Below, piece after piece: positions 62,050-64,000 of a stretch of DNA of 64,000 nt. The position numbers and the translations under genes are program-made. Origin of the DNA: Dongia_A sp039808885. Lineage in GTDB: Bacteria; Pseudomonadota; Alphaproteobacteria; Dongiales; Dongiaceae. The stretch lies in contig JBDHTX010000003.1 of assembly GCA_039808885.1 (NCBI GenBank), positions 1 through 64,000 of the forward strand. The letters are read 5' to 3'. Every line of letters begins with the position of its first letter. Within the stretch, counting starts at the first letter, position 1. Under the pieces are notes generated by a model. It searched no databases. It was given only the letters and a program-made list of their open reading frames with translations, and was not told the origin of the DNA.

Positions 62050-64000
62050 CTAGGCCGTGGCCTTTTTGCGGTCGAGCTGCTTCAGGGAATGGGCAATCCA
62101 CTGCGCCGTCAGCTTCTCATGCACCGAGTTCTGGCCCAGGCGCTGGCGCAGGGCCGCGAAATCGACATGGTCCAGTTCCTGGTCCTGGTTGAAGCAGGAG
62201 AAGACCACCGTTTCCTTGCCGGTCACCGGGTCCTTGTGCGGCTGCAGGCACTGGGCGCAGATCTCTTTCATCATGCATTGCATGGGCGAGTTGATGGAGC
62301 CCACGGCGTGATGCTGCGGCTTGAGGTACGGCGCCAGCACGTCGTGCCGCGCCCGCGCAACCGCCGCCATCATGCCGTCGGAGCCGATGGCGATGATGCG
62401 GTCGACATCCTGGATCTTGATCGGCGTCTCGCCCATCTCGCCCTTGGCGTAGGTCAGGATCGATTGGACGATGTTGCCGACGAAGCTCTTGTCCTGCGGC
62501 CGGTCGGGCACGAAGCCCGGCGCCTCGTCGCTCGACCAGATGACGACGTCGGAGGCCGCCTCGATCTCCTCGACCTTGTAGCGGTCCTGCAGCTTCTTGT
62601 AGCCGGCGAAGTAAACAACCTTCGATCCCGCCGCCTTCAGCGCGCGGCCGATCGAGAACAGCACGGCATTACCCAGGCCTCCGCCCGCCAGCAGCACCGT
62701 CTCGCCTGCCGGCGTCTCGGTCGGGGCGCCCGTCGGGCCCATCAGGATCACCGGTTCGTTCGGCTGCAGCCAGGCGCAGAGCTCGGACGAGCCGCCCATC
62801 TCCAGCACGATCAGGCCGACCAGGCCCTCCTTGGTGTCGGTCCAGGCGCCGGTCAGCGCCAGGCCTTCCATGGTCAGGCGCGTGTCCTTGGTGCGCGGCG
62901 CCAAGGTCTCGAAATTCTGCAGGCGATAGAACTCGCCGGGCAGGAAATTGGCCGCCGCCTGCGGCGCCTCGACCACCACCTCGACGATGGTGGGGGTCAG
63001 GCGGTTGACGGTGCGGATCTTCGCCCGCAGCCGCTTGTTGAGATCGGCGAGGAACGCGGCGTGATCGGTCTTGGCCGCCGCAGGCAGGCTCGCCAGAACC
63101 TGTGAGACGACCGGCCAGCCCTGCTTGGCGCTGCCCATCGCCTTCACCACGTTGCCGGCGAAGGACGGATGCAAATCGCCGAAGAAGCTGATGGCGCGGC
63201 CGTCGGGGCGGCGCTCGGTGATGACGCGGACCTCGTTCGGCTTGGCGAGCTTCTCCGGCTTCACCACCGCGCCGTCTTCGTTGAGCGCCTGGAAATACTG
63301 GCCGTCGACGTGGAAGTGCTCGGCATCCTCGCGCGCCAGCACGGTGTTCGGGCGCGTGCCCGCCGCCACCAGAACGGCCCGCGCCGGCATCGAGGATTCG
63401 ACGCCTTCCGCGTTCTTGAAATGGATGCGCTCGGCGTGGCCGGTCTTGTCCTGGTCGATGCGCGTCGGCGTCAAGCCCTCGGCGAAGCGGATGCCTTCCT
63501 CCATCGCCTTCTCCACCTCTTCGTGGTTGAGGGTGTAGGAGGGCGCGTCGATCAGGCGGCGGCGATAGGCAATGGTGACGCCGCCCCAGCCGTCGATCAG
63601 CTTTGCCAGCTTCGGAGCCTCTTCCGCCTCCGCCGCCCGCGCGCGCTCGGCGCGGAAGGCCTTGGCATGGGCGATGAACTCGTCAGCCACCTCCAGCTCG
63701 ATGGGGGAGAACTTGGCGCGCACCGCCTGCTCGCCGCCTTCGGCGACCAGGATCTCGTAGCGCTTCAGGAACTTCTCCACCTGGACCGGGTAATAGGCCA
63801 TCGCCTCGGTCGCGGTGTCGATCGCGGTCAACCCGCCGCCGATGACGACCGCCGGCAAACGCAGCTGTAGATTGGCGATGGAATCTGCCTTGGCGGCACC
63901 TGTCAGTTGCAACGCCATCAGGAAATCCGAGGCCATGCGCACGCCGCGCGACAGGCCGCCGGGCATGTCGAGCAAAGTCGGCTTGCCGGCGCCGAGCGCC
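62050..64000 (-). CDS. FAD/NAD(P) oxidoreductase with PyrK-like 2Fe-2S tail (partial, cut by window edge)
   Basis: The 5' part of this gene lies outside the window; about 650 residues are visible. A GltD/NfnL-like pyridine-nucleotide half has VVIGGGLTAIDTATEAM and VLVAAGTRPN. The second half is a PyrK/NfnS-like module: FLPGEFYRLQNFE, VILMGPTG, LLAGGGLGNAVLF. It ends with a CMMKEICAQC motif and a later Cys (SCFN), giving C-x5-C-x2-C-x17-C for a [2Fe-2S] cluster. It is thus a single-chain fusion resembling NfnSL or SudAB and could feed low-potential electrons to RACo or MetVF. Confidence 0.85.
   Translation of the reverse strand, partial: ALGAGKPTLLDMPGGLSRGVRMASDFLMALQLTGAAKADSIANLQLRLPAVVIGGGLTAIDTATEAMAYYPVQVEKFLKRYEILVAEGGEQAVRAKFSPIELEVADEFIAHAKAFRAERARAAEAEEAPKLAKLIDGWGGVTIAYRRRLIDAPSYTLNHEEVEKAMEEGIRFAEGLTPTRIDQDKTGHAERIHFKNAEGVESSMPARAVLVAAGTRPNTVLAREDAEHFHVDGQYFQALNEDGAVVKPEKLAKPNEVRVITERRPDGRAISFFGDLHPSFAGNVVKAMGSAKQGWPVVSQVLASLPAAAKTDHAAFLADLNKRLRAKIRTVNRLTPTIVEVVVEAPQAAANFLPGEFYRLQNFETLAPRTKDTRLTMEGLALTGAWTDTKEGLVGLIVLEMGGSSELCAWLQPNEPVILMGPTGAPTETPAGETVLLAGGGLGNAVLFSIGRALKAAGSKVVYFAGYKKLQDRYKVEEIEAASDVVIWSSDEAPGFVPDRPQDKSFVGNIVQSILTYAKGEMGETPIKIQDVDRIIAIGSDGMMAAVARARHDVLAPYLKPQHHAVGSINSPMQCMMKEICAQCLQPHKDPVTGKETVVFSCFNQDQELDHVDFAALRQRLGQNSVHEKLTAQWIAHSLKQLDRKKATA

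Overview
The window is GC-rich, densely coded bacterial chromosome. Codon bias, Rnk, an Fe-type superoxide dismutase, clustered CUT2-type sugar ABC transporters, the imelysin iron operon and a corrinoid/folate one-carbon operon all point to an aerobic, metabolically versatile alphaproteobacterium. A soil or rhizosphere member of Rhodospirillales in the broad sense is possible, but I cannot fix the genus. There are no phage, plasmid, insertion-sequence or CRISPR features. Palindromic intergenic repeats are frequent.

Left part (1-17.6 kb): two identical initiator tRNA genes; a kelch-propeller protein; rnk; a LysR regulator divergent from superoxide dismutase; a tiny membrane protein; a 5-formyl-THF cyclo-ligase with a fused C-terminal helical domain; a VOC protein; an SDR and a flavoprotein monooxygenase. 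A six-gene overlapping operon follows (DUF4129, DUF4350, MoxR ATPase, DUF58, SpoIIM-like, RDD). It is a membrane-associated MoxR/von Willebrand-type module and faces three tandem paralogous integral-membrane proteins on the other strand.

Middle part (17.6-40.6 kb) is a carbohydrate island with three ABC uptake systems, each with its own repressor and a recognisable operator. (1) LacI-1 with a four-gene ribose-class transporter. (2) A second ribose-class transporter followed by IolE and a Gfo/Idh/MocA dehydrogenase, which suggests cyclitol or anhydrosugar oxidation, with LacI-2; a near-palindrome is shared between the lacI-2 and operon-2 upstream regions. (3) A DeoR repressor with an M81 (MlrC) protein, divergent from an SDR, a maltose-class transporter, a BtpA/SgcQ TIM-barrel protein and an FGGY kinase.

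Right part (40.6-64 kb): a Fur-box-preceded operon holds imelysin, multicopper oxidase, di-haem DUF1111, a second imelysin and DUF1513, and is probably periplasmic iron acquisition. A serine hydrolase and a DMT exporter follow, then a Lon-family protease, a Usp-like protein and a site-2 protease with CBS domains, then hemN and greB. The window ends in a leftward corrinoid/tetrahydrofolate methyl-transfer operon: an Nfn-like FAD/2Fe-2S oxidoreductase (cut by the window edge), DUF1638, a PF13769-like protein, MetV, MetF, a methyl-THF:corrinoid methyltransferase and the corrinoid reductive activator RACo. It resembles the methyl branch of acetogens placed in an apparent aerobe. The corrinoid protein and substrate methyltransferase are not in the window and are expected beyond the right edge.

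The most original signals are a three-hairpin dispersed element in three copies with exactly conserved geometry, the matched operator pairs, the corrinoid operon with its unknown partners and low-complexity protein tails, the multicopper oxidase inside the imelysin operon, and the three tandem membrane paralogues. Function calls rest on motif recognition alone; no database search was possible.
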